Of a stretch of 22,337 bases of DNA, positions 16,312 to 22,337 are shown piece after piece (within the stretch, counting starts at the first letter, position 1; each line of letters starts with the position of its first letter). The translations under genes were made by a program, and so were the position numbers. The notes beneath the pieces were generated by a model, which was not told where the DNA came from, made no database searches, and saw nothing but the letters and a program-made list of their open reading frames with translations. Location: assembly GCA_000493945.1 (NCBI GenBank), contig AWNW01000046.1, forward strand, positions 1 through 22,337. Direction: 5' to 3'. This DNA is from Candidatus Hydrogenedens terephthalaticus JGI OTU-1. GTDB lineage: Bacteria > Hydrogenedentota > Hydrogenedentia > Hydrogenedentales > Hydrogenedentaceae.

Positions 16312-17490
16312 TTAACAAAAATATTCAATAATTCGTTGAATTCCTTCACGGAATAAATTTTCCTCAGGTAGTAAACTTAAAATTAGATAAAAATTATTGC
16401 CAGGAAAACGAAACATACTACCCGGATGAACATAAACACCGGTTTGATTAAGTAAATCAATGATTAATTCGTCCTCTGGTATTGTGATATCACAAATTTT
16501 TACAACAAGATACCACCCTCCCTGAGGCAGATAAGATTTGATATGAGAACAATTGGAAAACTGTGTTATTGCAAAATCAAGATTTTGGGTTATTCTGCTT
16601 TGGATTTGTGTTTGTATCAAATCTTTTACACGAAATAAATCCGCTAGTGCGACTTGAACCGGTGTATTAACAGAAAGATAGGTATCTGCGATTATTTCTA
16701 AACCTTCATAAAATTCCTTTTTTATACTTTTAGGGCATGAACAAACAATCCAACTTAATTTCAGTTGTGGTAATGCCAGTGTCTTTGAAATGCCATTAAG
16801 AGTAAAAATAGGTATTTTTTCAGAAAAAAGTAATTGAGGTGATTTATTTAAAAAAAGATAATCCCTAAATACTTCATCAATCACAATCGCAAGATTATAC
16901 TCTTCTGCAAAAGAAAGTAAATCATTAATTTCTTTATATGAAAGTATATTCCCTGTGGGATTGTTGGGCTGGACAAAAAATAAAAGTTTTGTTTTTTTAC
17001 TTACAGAGTTCATAATATTTTTAGTAGAAAAAGTCCATATATTTTCTTTTTCTTCAAGATAATATGGCACAACATTAACCAATTCTAATGATGCGATAAA
17101 ATCAAGTAAAGGATATGAAGGAGCAGGTATTAATATCTCATCACCAGGGTTACAAATCAGTTTGATAATATAAGAATAGCCTTCGGATGTCCCGGATGTT
17201 AAAAATATGTCATCAACAGAAACAGAAAAACCAAGTGATGAATAATACAGGGAAATAGCCTCTCTTGCTGTATAAAAACCCTTTGGAGTAGGTTCATACA
17301 ACAAAGAACGACTGTTAGATAGCGACTGTAATATTTCAGATTCGGGATATGATAAATTTGCTTTTGTTGGATTGGAAAGTGTTAGGTCAAAGATTTCTTT
17401 CCCATGCGAAATATAGTTTTGATATGCCGCTGCAATTGGATTTAAACAACCCGATAGTTCATAATTTTCAAATCTTTTGGAAATATACAT
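16312..17490 (-). CDS. PLP-dependent aminotransferase, class I/II
   Basis: This fold-type I aminotransferase has 392 residues. The PLP site is complete: Asn177 in PNNPTG, Asp205 in VIDEVF and the Schiff-base Lys236 in NGISKTLALPQLK. The LTSGTSEGY motif (97-105) and APSYPLLDF are also typical. The C-terminal segment, which carries the substrate carboxylate-binding Arg in aspartate aminotransferase, reads FYLILSLLP. I recall this form from a large bacterial subfamily with PALL/LPQLKLSWIV-type motifs, so I read it as a subfamily trait and not as damage. The substrate is unknown. AAGGA lies 8 bases before the ATG. The gene is divergent from the Nudix-MBL fusion gene across 90 bases and convergent with the RACo-like gene. 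Confidence 0.92.
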   Translation of the reverse strand: MYISKRFENYELSGCLNPIAAAYQNYISHGKEIFDLTLSNPTKANLSYPESEILQSLSNSRSLLYEPTPKGFYTAREAISLYYSSLGFSVSVDDIFLTSGTSEGYSYIIKLICNPGDEILIPAPSYPLLDFIASLELVNVVPYYLEEKENIWTFSTKNIMNSVSKKTKLLFFVQPNNPTGNILSYKEINDLLSFAEEYNLAIVIDEVFRDYLFLNKSPQLLFSEKIPIFTLNGISKTLALPQLKLSWIVCSCPKSIKKEFYEGLEIIADTYLSVNTPVQVALADLFRVKDLIQTQIQSRITQNLDFAITQFSNCSHIKSYLPQGGWYLVVKICDITIPEDELIIDLLNQTGVYVHPGSMFRFPGNNFYLILSLLPEENLFREGIQRIIEYFC

Positions 17491-17580
17491 TAATAAATCC
17501 TTAAAAATATTATAAAATGTTCAGGCAATGAAAAATTAATAAGAAACTTATATTTTATTAAAATTTATGGAGTTAATGAA
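17491..17580. promoter_or_regulatory. Divergent promoter region between aminotransferase and Nudix-MBL genes
   Basis: This 90-base AT-rich spacer must drive both genes. A minus-strand TATAAT (plus-strand ATTATA, 17509-17514) lies about 19 bases before the aminotransferase start. A plus-strand TATATT (17549-17554) precedes the fusion gene. A small perfect inverted repeat, ATAAG-AAA-CTTAT (17539-17551), sits between them. No good -35 boxes are visible, so the assignment is positional. Confidence 0.3.
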
Positions 17581-19065
17581 ATGACTTTACAACCCACAAA
17601 ACTTGCGGGTGTTTGTGTTGTTTGGCGAAAGAAAAGGCAAGATATAGAAGTTTTAGTTATAAGAAGAGGAAAAACTTTATCTTTTTTGCCAGGACACCAT
17701 GCATTTCCCGGTGGTAGTGTTGAAGATGAAGATAAAAAATGTGAAGTATATGGCTCTTGCCAAGAAGAAATTAAAGGGGCTCTGGTAGGAGCCATTCGAG
17801 AGACATTCGAAGAAACGGGTTATCTTCCTATACAAATAGAAAAAAGTATTTCTATGGAGGAGTTGGAAGAAGTATGGGAGCAGTTTCATAAAAGAGAGAT
17901 TGATTTTATAGAGGTGCAAAAAAAATTTAATCTTAAATTAAATATAGATGAATACTTTTTTTCAGGTCCATGGATTACCCCGCCCGGTTTACCCCAAAGA
18001 TTTAAAACTTATTTTTTCTTTATTGAATGGAAACCTGAATATTATGTTATCGAAAATAAAAAGAATAAAGAAGTGGATTTAATAGAATGGGATACACCCC
18101 AAAACATTTTATATCGGTGGCATAAACAGGAAATATCTCTTTCTACACCGGTTGCATTTATTTTAGAACAAATAGAAGCCTTTTCTTTTCCAGATGCATA
18201 TCAATACCTAAACAAAATTCCATGGACAGATAATGGTTATTCCTATTTTCATCCAAGAGCAGGTATACATGTATTCCCATTGCCAGCCCCACCTCAAACA
18301 TTTTTTAAGAATATAAATTCCGTTATTATTGGGAAAAGAGAAATGATTATTATAGATCCAGGTGAAGGAGAGGATGGAAGTATTAAAGAAATGATTTATT
18401 GGTTGGAACATTTTATTAAGACAGGCTCAAAATATATAGGGGTTTATATAACTCATGAACACTCGGACCATGCTAAAAATATAGAATTTATTTCCAGATA
18501 TTTTGGTATACCTAAATATGCATCATTAGAATCTGCAAAAAGGGGAAATATTCCCATTGATAAAACAATAGAAAATGGGCAACAGTTTTTATTGAATGAT
18601 AGGGATTTCCCTTGGACAATTAATGTTATTGCTACTCCGGGACATGTCAAAGGACATCTTTGTTATTATGAAACCACAACACAAACATTAATTGCAGGAG
18701 ATATGATAAGTTCTGAAGGTCCTGTTGTAATTGACCCTGACGAAGATGGTTCAATGTCTGAATATATGGATTCTCTAAATAAGTTAAATAAACTGAAAAT
18801 TGATTTGTTAATTCCCGGTCATGGGGTTCCCTGGTTCTATATGTCAGGCAATTTAATTATTGATAAATTAATACAACACCGTAAACAAAGAGAAGAAAAA
18901 ATACTTCAAAACATAAACAAAGGTATCAATTCCTTTGAAGAATTATTAATGAAATCTTACGATGATATTCCGCAAGAACGCCTTATTTTAGCACGACAAC
19001 AATTAAAAGCCCATCTCTTCGATTTAAAACAAAGAGGTCTAATAAATAAAGAAATATTTTATTAA
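17581..19065 (+). CDS. Nudix hydrolase / metallo-beta-lactamase-fold / winged-helix fusion protein
   Basis: This 494-residue cytoplasmic protein has three parts. An N-terminal Nudix domain (about 6-200) has FPGGSVED at 42-49 and the core REXXEEXG of the Nudix box at 73-80 (RETFEETG), with a longer spacing than the classic box, as in NUDT19-like proteins. A metallo-beta-lactamase-fold domain (about 225-425) carries IIDPG, HEHSDH (His292, His294, Asp296, His297), TPGHVKGH (His355), AGD (Asp374) and PGHG (His414), a complete dinuclear zinc site of the LACTB2 type. A C-terminal winged-helix segment (about 432-494) follows, also as in LACTB2. LACTB2 is an endoribonuclease, and Nudix enzymes cut nucleoside diphosphate derivatives or CoA, so a role in nucleotide or RNA turnover is possible. 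GGAG lies 8 bases before the ATG. The stop shares TTAA with the convergent ferritin-like gene. Confidence 0.88.
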   Translation: MTLQPTKLAGVCVVWRKKRQDIEVLVIRRGKTLSFLPGHHAFPGGSVEDEDKKCEVYGSCQEEIKGALVGAIRETFEETGYLPIQIEKSISMEELEEVWEQFHKREIDFIEVQKKFNLKLNIDEYFFSGPWITPPGLPQRFKTYFFFIEWKPEYYVIENKKNKEVDLIEWDTPQNILYRWHKQEISLSTPVAFILEQIEAFSFPDAYQYLNKIPWTDNGYSYFHPRAGIHVFPLPAPPQTFFKNINSVIIGKREMIIIDPGEGEDGSIKEMIYWLEHFIKTGSKYIGVYITHEHSDHAKNIEFISRYFGIPKYASLESAKRGNIPIDKTIENGQQFLLNDRDFPWTINVIATPGHVKGHLCYYETTTQTLIAGDMISSEGPVVIDPDEDGSMSEYMDSLNKLNKLKIDLLIPGHGVPWFYMSGNLIIDKLIQHRKQREEKILQNINKGINSFEELLMKSYDDIPQERLILARQQLKAHLFDLKQRGLINKEIFY

Positions 19066-19559
19066 CCCCTTGATGTCATCAAATCCAAATCTTCCAGCAA
19101 AGCTTGAAGATCTTCTTCATGCATAACTTCATCTTGAAGTATTTGCAAAACCATATTGTATGTTACAGGGTCTCCCTCTTTAGTTTCTGCAAGGAGTGCA
19201 TTATAAGTTTGTATAGCACACTGTTCACCTTTAATATTTTGTTCTAAAAGAACACGAACATACGGGTCACTTGGAGGGTCATAACTGCAGTTAGCCATCT
19301 CATACCACTGTTTGGGGCTTTCCACAGGAGAACCACCCAATTGAATTATTCTCTGGGCTACCATGTCCGCATGTCTAAGTTCATCACCTGCATGTTGTAA
19401 AAGTTCAGCCATTACCCCTTCCTTCATGGGTCCTTTTGCAACCTTTGCACCCAACCAATATTGGTAGTAAGCGAACCATTCATCGGAATAGGCTTTATTT
19501 AGCAGAAGTAATAGATGTTCAACATCCATTTTTACGATTTCTCTACCTTTTGTACCCAT
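19062..19559 (-). CDS. Ferritin-like diiron protein, Dps-like (DPSL/thioferritin type)
   Basis: This 165-residue four-helix-bundle protein has a full set of ferritin-type ligands: Glu27 (DEWFAYYQY), Glu60 and His63 (DELRHADM), Glu112 (IKGEQC), and Glu144 and His147 (LQDEVMHEE). Two cysteines near the centre, Cys91 (ANCSYDPP) and Cys114 (GEQCA), match the pair that marks the Dps-like (DPSL) subfamily as I recall it from archaea and anaerobic bacteria. Members form cages that use peroxide to oxidise and store iron. AAGGAG lies 7 bases before the ATG. A second in-frame Met at codon 11 lacks such a site. A palindrome 50-68 bases upstream is a candidate operator. The plain call ferritin-like is firm; the DPSL label is likely. 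The gene is convergent with the Nudix fusion gene. Confidence 0.9.
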   Translation of the reverse strand: MGTKGREIVKMDVEHLLLLLNKAYSDEWFAYYQYWLGAKVAKGPMKEGVMAELLQHAGDELRHADMVAQRIIQLGGSPVESPKQWYEMANCSYDPPSDPYVRVLLEQNIKGEQCAIQTYNALLAETKEGDPVTYNMVLQILQDEVMHEEDLQALLEDLDLMTSRG

Positions 19560-19650
19560 AACATCTCCTTTCTATTTAAATTACTTTAATTTTGTAAACA
19601 TTACAGTATTATATTATAACAATATAACGAATAAGTTTAGGAAATTAAAT
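19560..19650. promoter_or_regulatory. Divergent control region of the ferritin-like and phosphoesterase genes
   Basis: This 91-base AT-rich spacer lies between two divergent genes. On the minus strand, TATAAT boxes (plus-strand ATTATA at 19608-19613 and 19613-19618) lie about 50-60 bases from the ferritin-like start and overlap the palindrome described separately. On the plus strand TTTAGGAAA gives a ribosome site for the phosphoesterase. No clear -35 boxes were found. Confidence 0.45.
19609..19627. promoter_or_regulatory. Candidate 19-bp operator (Fur/PerR-type palindrome)
   Basis: TTATATTATAACAATATAA is an imperfect 9-1-9 inverted repeat with 8 of 9 positions paired; the outer seven pair without a mismatch. 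Length and AT-rich halves resemble boxes of the Fur/PerR family, which often control ferritin and Dps genes. It overlaps the -10-like boxes of the ferritin-like gene, a position suited to repression. In such AT-rich DNA chance repeats are common, so this is a candidate only. Confidence 0.35.
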
Positions 19651-20193
19651 ATGTCTCATACCATAATAGGTGTAATAAGTGATACGCATGGAAATACTCT
19701 TTTAATGGAAAGAGTTTGCTCTCATTTATTACATAGAGAAAAGGTCAATACAATTTACCATCTTGGAGATAACTATGAGGATGGCGAGTATTTAATTTCT
19801 ATAGGTTACCCAGTAAAGGTTGTGCCGGGTTTGTGGTGTGACCAATTTGAAGATGGGAAAACGCCTAAAGTTATTATAGAAGAAATCCACAATATAAAAA
19901 TTGCTTTTGCCCATACGATAGACCTTATACTAAAAAGTCGAGGAAAAGAATGCAATATCCATTGTTTTGGACATACGCATACCCCGATCATTAAAAAAGA
20001 CAATAACAAGATTTGTTTTAATCCCGGTCATCTAAAAAAACAAATTGACAGGGGAAATGAAGCAAGTTTTGGTATAATCAAATTTGAAACAAACCATATT
20101 TGTTTTGAGATTATATCTGCATGGGACATAGGTAATATTGTCAAAAAAATTAAAACGGAATATTTAAATTTACGAGAAGAAAACAAAACTTAA
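19651..20193 (+). CDS. YfcE/MJ0936-type metallophosphoesterase
   Basis: This small calcineurin-like phosphoesterase has 180 residues, the usual length of the YfcE group. Metal-site motifs are SDTHGN (Asp11, His13), LGDN (Asp40), an isolated His88 (AFAHTID) and GHTHTP (His108, His110), followed by NPGH. The usual GN(H/C)(E/D) motif that supplies a bridging Asn is not present; the matching place reads PGLWCD (59-64). The protein has no signal peptide and should hydrolyse phosphodiesters in the cytoplasm; the substrate is unknown. It starts after an AGGAAA-type ribosome site. The rhamnosidase gene follows after 16 bases, so the two may share a transcript. Whether the lost Asn impairs activity or marks a subfamily is unclear. 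Confidence 0.88.
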   Translation: MSHTIIGVISDTHGNTLLMERVCSHLLHREKVNTIYHLGDNYEDGEYLISIGYPVKVVPGLWCDQFEDGKTPKVIIEEIHNIKIAFAHTIDLILKSRGKECNIHCFGHTHTPIIKKDNNKICFNPGHLKKQIDRGNEASFGIIKFETNHICFEIISAWDIGNIVKKIKTEYLNLREENKT

Positions 20194-20209
20194 TATAAGG
20201 AGATAAAAT

Positions 20210-22337
20210 ATGTTGCAAACTTCTTTAGTCCCTTCAATTGCTTTTGCATTGCTTATTACTGTAATTCCGACTGTAGCCCATTCACAGATACCTCCCGAAA
20301 ATTTAAGGGTTGAGTATTTAACAAATCCTATGGGCATTGATACAAATATTCCCCGTTTCAGTTGGATTTTGCCTGAAAAAGGATACAATGTATTTCAGAA
20401 ATCCTATCAAATACAGGTTTCAAAATCATTAGAAAAATTATTACAGAATCAGCCCGATGTTTGGGATTCAGGACAGGTCGAATGTGGAGATAATGTCCAT
20501 ATTGAGTATGCAGGACCTGCATTAGAAAGTTTAACGAGATATTATTGGCGAGTTAAGGTAACCTATCAAAGTGGAGAAACAACAAATTTTAGTGAGCCTG
20601 CATATTTTGAAACGGCTTTTCTTAATCCAACAAAAGAAATGACCGCAAAATGGATAAGGCATCCGGAAAAAGATGATGAACCCGAAAAGGATGATAAAAG
20701 AAAGGAATATGAAAGAAAAAGAATTTCGCCAATGTTACGGAAAGTTTTTGAACTCACAAAACCTGTAAAACAAGCACGGGCTTATGTATCGGGTTTGGGT
20801 TATGTCGAATTACATATAAATGGACAAAAAGTGGGTAACCATATTTTAGACCCTGCTTATACCGTATTTGAAAAGAGAACCCTTTATGTTACACATGATG
20901 TAACTTCAATGTTAAAACAAGGTAAAAATGCAGTAGGAATGATGTTGGGACATGGATGGTGGAAAAAAACATGTACAGGATGGCTGGAATTACATGTGCT
21001 ATATGAAGACGGAACAAAAGAAAAAATCATTACAGATAATACATGGAAAGCAAGCACAGGACCTATTGTAAGTGAAAGTTTATATCACGGAGAAACCTAT
21101 GATGCTCGTTTAGAGAAGAAGGGTTGGGATACCGCCGACTACGATGATAGTAACTGGTTACCCGTTGCCATGTCAGAGCATATACCTGAAAAATTAGTGG
21201 CACAAGTAATGCCTCCCATACAGGTCGTTGGTTATCTAAAACCTAAATCAATCACAAAACGAAATGATGGCGGTCCGGATAAAAATGAAGAGGTATATAT
21301 TGTAGATTTTGGTCAGAATATGACCGGTGTAATAAAAATCAAGGCGCAAGGTCCAGCAGGAACTAAGATAAGAATGAGACATGCAGAATTATTATATGAA
21401 GATGGACGATTAAATGTTGAGAATATTCGAAGTGCGAAAGTAACAGATGAATATATCCTAAAAGGAGAAGGAGAAGAAGAATACATGCCCCGTTTTACTC
21501 AACACGGTTACCGTTATGCAGAAATAGCCGGTTATCCTGGGGAACTCACCGAAGATAAATTAGAGGCTCAAATATTCCACACTAATTTTGCCAAATCAGG
21601 ACACTTCGAATGTGATAATCCCCTCATTAATAATATACGCGATATAGTCCTCTGGGCTATTCGTGGAAACAATATGAGTATCCCAACTGACTGTCCGCAA
21701 AGAGATGAAAGAATGGGCTGGATGGGTGATGCACACCTTGCTTCTGAAGCAACAATTATGAATTTTGATGTTGCAGCATATTACCAAAAGTGGTTATGGG
21801 ATATTGCCGATTCACAAAGTCCGGAAGGATATGTTCCTGATACATGTCCCGCAAATATATGGGGTGAAAAGAAAGGCTCACCTCCATGGGCAATTGCCTA
21901 TCCATTGATTACATGGTATTCATGGAGATACTACCAGAACCGTCGTGTTGTAGAAATGCATTACGATAATCTTGTTCGTTGGTTTAAGTCAATGGAAAAA
22001 GATGAAAAAGATGGAGTTATGGAATATTGTCACTATGGAGATTGGGTAGCACTCGAAAAATCCCCCATGGAACCAATAGGAACAGGATGCTATTACTGGA
22101 CTGCGGTGGTTTTAGAAGAACTTGCAGGTGTATTAGGTAAACAAGATGATGTGAATTACTTCAATGATAAGAAACAGAAAGTAGCAGAAGCATTTAATAA
22201 TAAGTATTTCGACAAAGAAAAAGGCTACTACTGTTATGGCAAAGATAAAGATGGAACACCCTATGAAGGGACACAATTCCAGCAAATATTCCCATTGTTC
22301 CTTGGTATTGCACAGGGAGAATACAAAGAACTCGCAC
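20210..22337 (+). CDS. Alpha-L-rhamnosidase, GH78 (3' end beyond window)
   Basis: The reading frame is open from ATG 20210 to the end of the window (709 codons), so the C-terminal part is missing. AAGGAGA at 20197-20203 sets the start. Residues 1-25 form a signal peptide ending near AHSQ, though its n-region has no basic residue. Next come an N-terminal beta domain with FSW and YWRVKV motifs (about 26-140), the second jelly roll (about 165-340) with GLGYVELHINGQ (195-206), and a segment with VDFGQNMTG (365-373) and HAE. The (alpha/alpha)6 catalytic domain opens with PTDCPQRDERMGWMGDA (492-508), the GH78 signature in which Glu500 of DERXGWXGD is the general acid. The general base should lie near or beyond the window end. 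It would release L-rhamnose from plant or microbial glycans outside the cytoplasm. A Lys/Asp/Glu-rich stretch (152-172) between the beta domains is probably a loop. Confidence 0.93.
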   Translation, partial: MLQTSLVPSIAFALLITVIPTVAHSQIPPENLRVEYLTNPMGIDTNIPRFSWILPEKGYNVFQKSYQIQVSKSLEKLLQNQPDVWDSGQVECGDNVHIEYAGPALESLTRYYWRVKVTYQSGETTNFSEPAYFETAFLNPTKEMTAKWIRHPEKDDEPEKDDKRKEYERKRISPMLRKVFELTKPVKQARAYVSGLGYVELHINGQKVGNHILDPAYTVFEKRTLYVTHDVTSMLKQGKNAVGMMLGHGWWKKTCTGWLELHVLYEDGTKEKIITDNTWKASTGPIVSESLYHGETYDARLEKKGWDTADYDDSNWLPVAMSEHIPEKLVAQVMPPIQVVGYLKPKSITKRNDGGPDKNEEVYIVDFGQNMTGVIKIKAQGPAGTKIRMRHAELLYEDGRLNVENIRSAKVTDEYILKGEGEEEYMPRFTQHGYRYAEIAGYPGELTEDKLEAQIFHTNFAKSGHFECDNPLINNIRDIVLWAIRGNNMSIPTDCPQRDERMGWMGDAHLASEATIMNFDVAAYYQKWLWDIADSQSPEGYVPDTCPANIWGEKKGSPPWAIAYPLITWYSWRYYQNRRVVEMHYDNLVRWFKSMEKDEKDGVMEYCHYGDWVALEKSPMEPIGTGCYYWTAVVLEELAGVLGKQDDVNYFNDKKQKVAEAFNNKYFDKEKGYYCYGKDKDGTPYEGTQFQQIFPLFLGIAQGEYKELA

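Noticed and set aside
16323..16354. Two small inverted repeats (ATTCAA/TTGAAT and ATTCC/GGAAT) as a terminator between convergent genes
   Set aside because: Stems of five to six AT-rich pairs, no T-run, and inside the aminotransferase coding end. Chance is the better explanation.
17289..17490. Missing substrate-binding Arg in the aminotransferase as a sign of decay
   Set aside because: The PLP site is intact and the C-terminal LILSLLP form matches a known bacterial subfamily, so it is most likely a family trait.
1..22337. Mobile elements, CRISPR arrays, tRNA or rRNA genes, attachment sites
   Set aside because: I read both strands for transposase or integrase motifs, regular repeats, terminal inverted repeats, CCA-ended cloverleaf stems and rRNA-like conserved blocks, and found none that held up.

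Overview
The window is AT-rich (about one third G+C by eye) and densely coded, with no intergenic gap over about 100 bases. It comes from a diderm (Gram-negative-type) bacterium: it encodes a TolC-type outer-membrane factor, a periplasmic adaptor and an RND pump, and an undecaprenyl-phosphate-dependent glycan pathway. A corrinoid-activator-like ferredoxin/ASKHA protein, a radical SAM/SPASM enzyme and a Dps-like ferritin fit an anaerobic or microaerophilic life, and two secreted glycosidases suggest a carbohydrate degrader. I cannot assign the phylum. An uncultured lineage such as Hydrogenedentota or a PVC/FCB-type group would fit, but that is a guess.

Layout. (1) Bases 1-6997, plus strand: the end of a TolC-family gene, an RND adaptor, an RND inner-membrane pump and a secreted clan GH-A glycoside hydrolase, read as one run with overlaps or very short gaps. 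(2) Bases 14443-6994, minus strand: a five-gene run of radical SAM/SPASM enzyme, GT4 glycosyltransferase, WecA/MraY-type phosphoglycosyl transferase, O-antigen polymerase/ligase-like membrane protein with a TPR-like tail, and an M24 (Xaa-Pro) peptidase. The first four look like a small surface-glycan assembly operon. (3) Bases 14482-16305, plus strand, divergent from it: a RACo-like 2Fe-2S/ASKHA protein started by TTG behind a strong ribosome site. (4) Bases 17490-16312, minus strand: a PLP aminotransferase. Divergent from it, at 17581-19065, is a three-domain Nudix-MBL-winged-helix fusion. (5) Bases 19559-19062, minus strand: a Dps-like ferritin with a candidate Fur/PerR-type palindrome upstream. 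Divergent from it are a YfcE-like phosphoesterase and a GH78 alpha-L-rhamnosidase that runs off the window.

There is no sign of a mobile element, CRISPR array, RNA gene, phage gene or defence island. The most notable points are an RND pump that lacks the canonical proton-relay residues in TM4 and TM10, the radical SAM gene heading a glycan operon, the Nudix-MBL fusion, the orphan corrinoid-activator-like gene, a 19-bp palindrome in front of the ferritin gene, and convergent gene pairs that share a TTAA at their stop codons.
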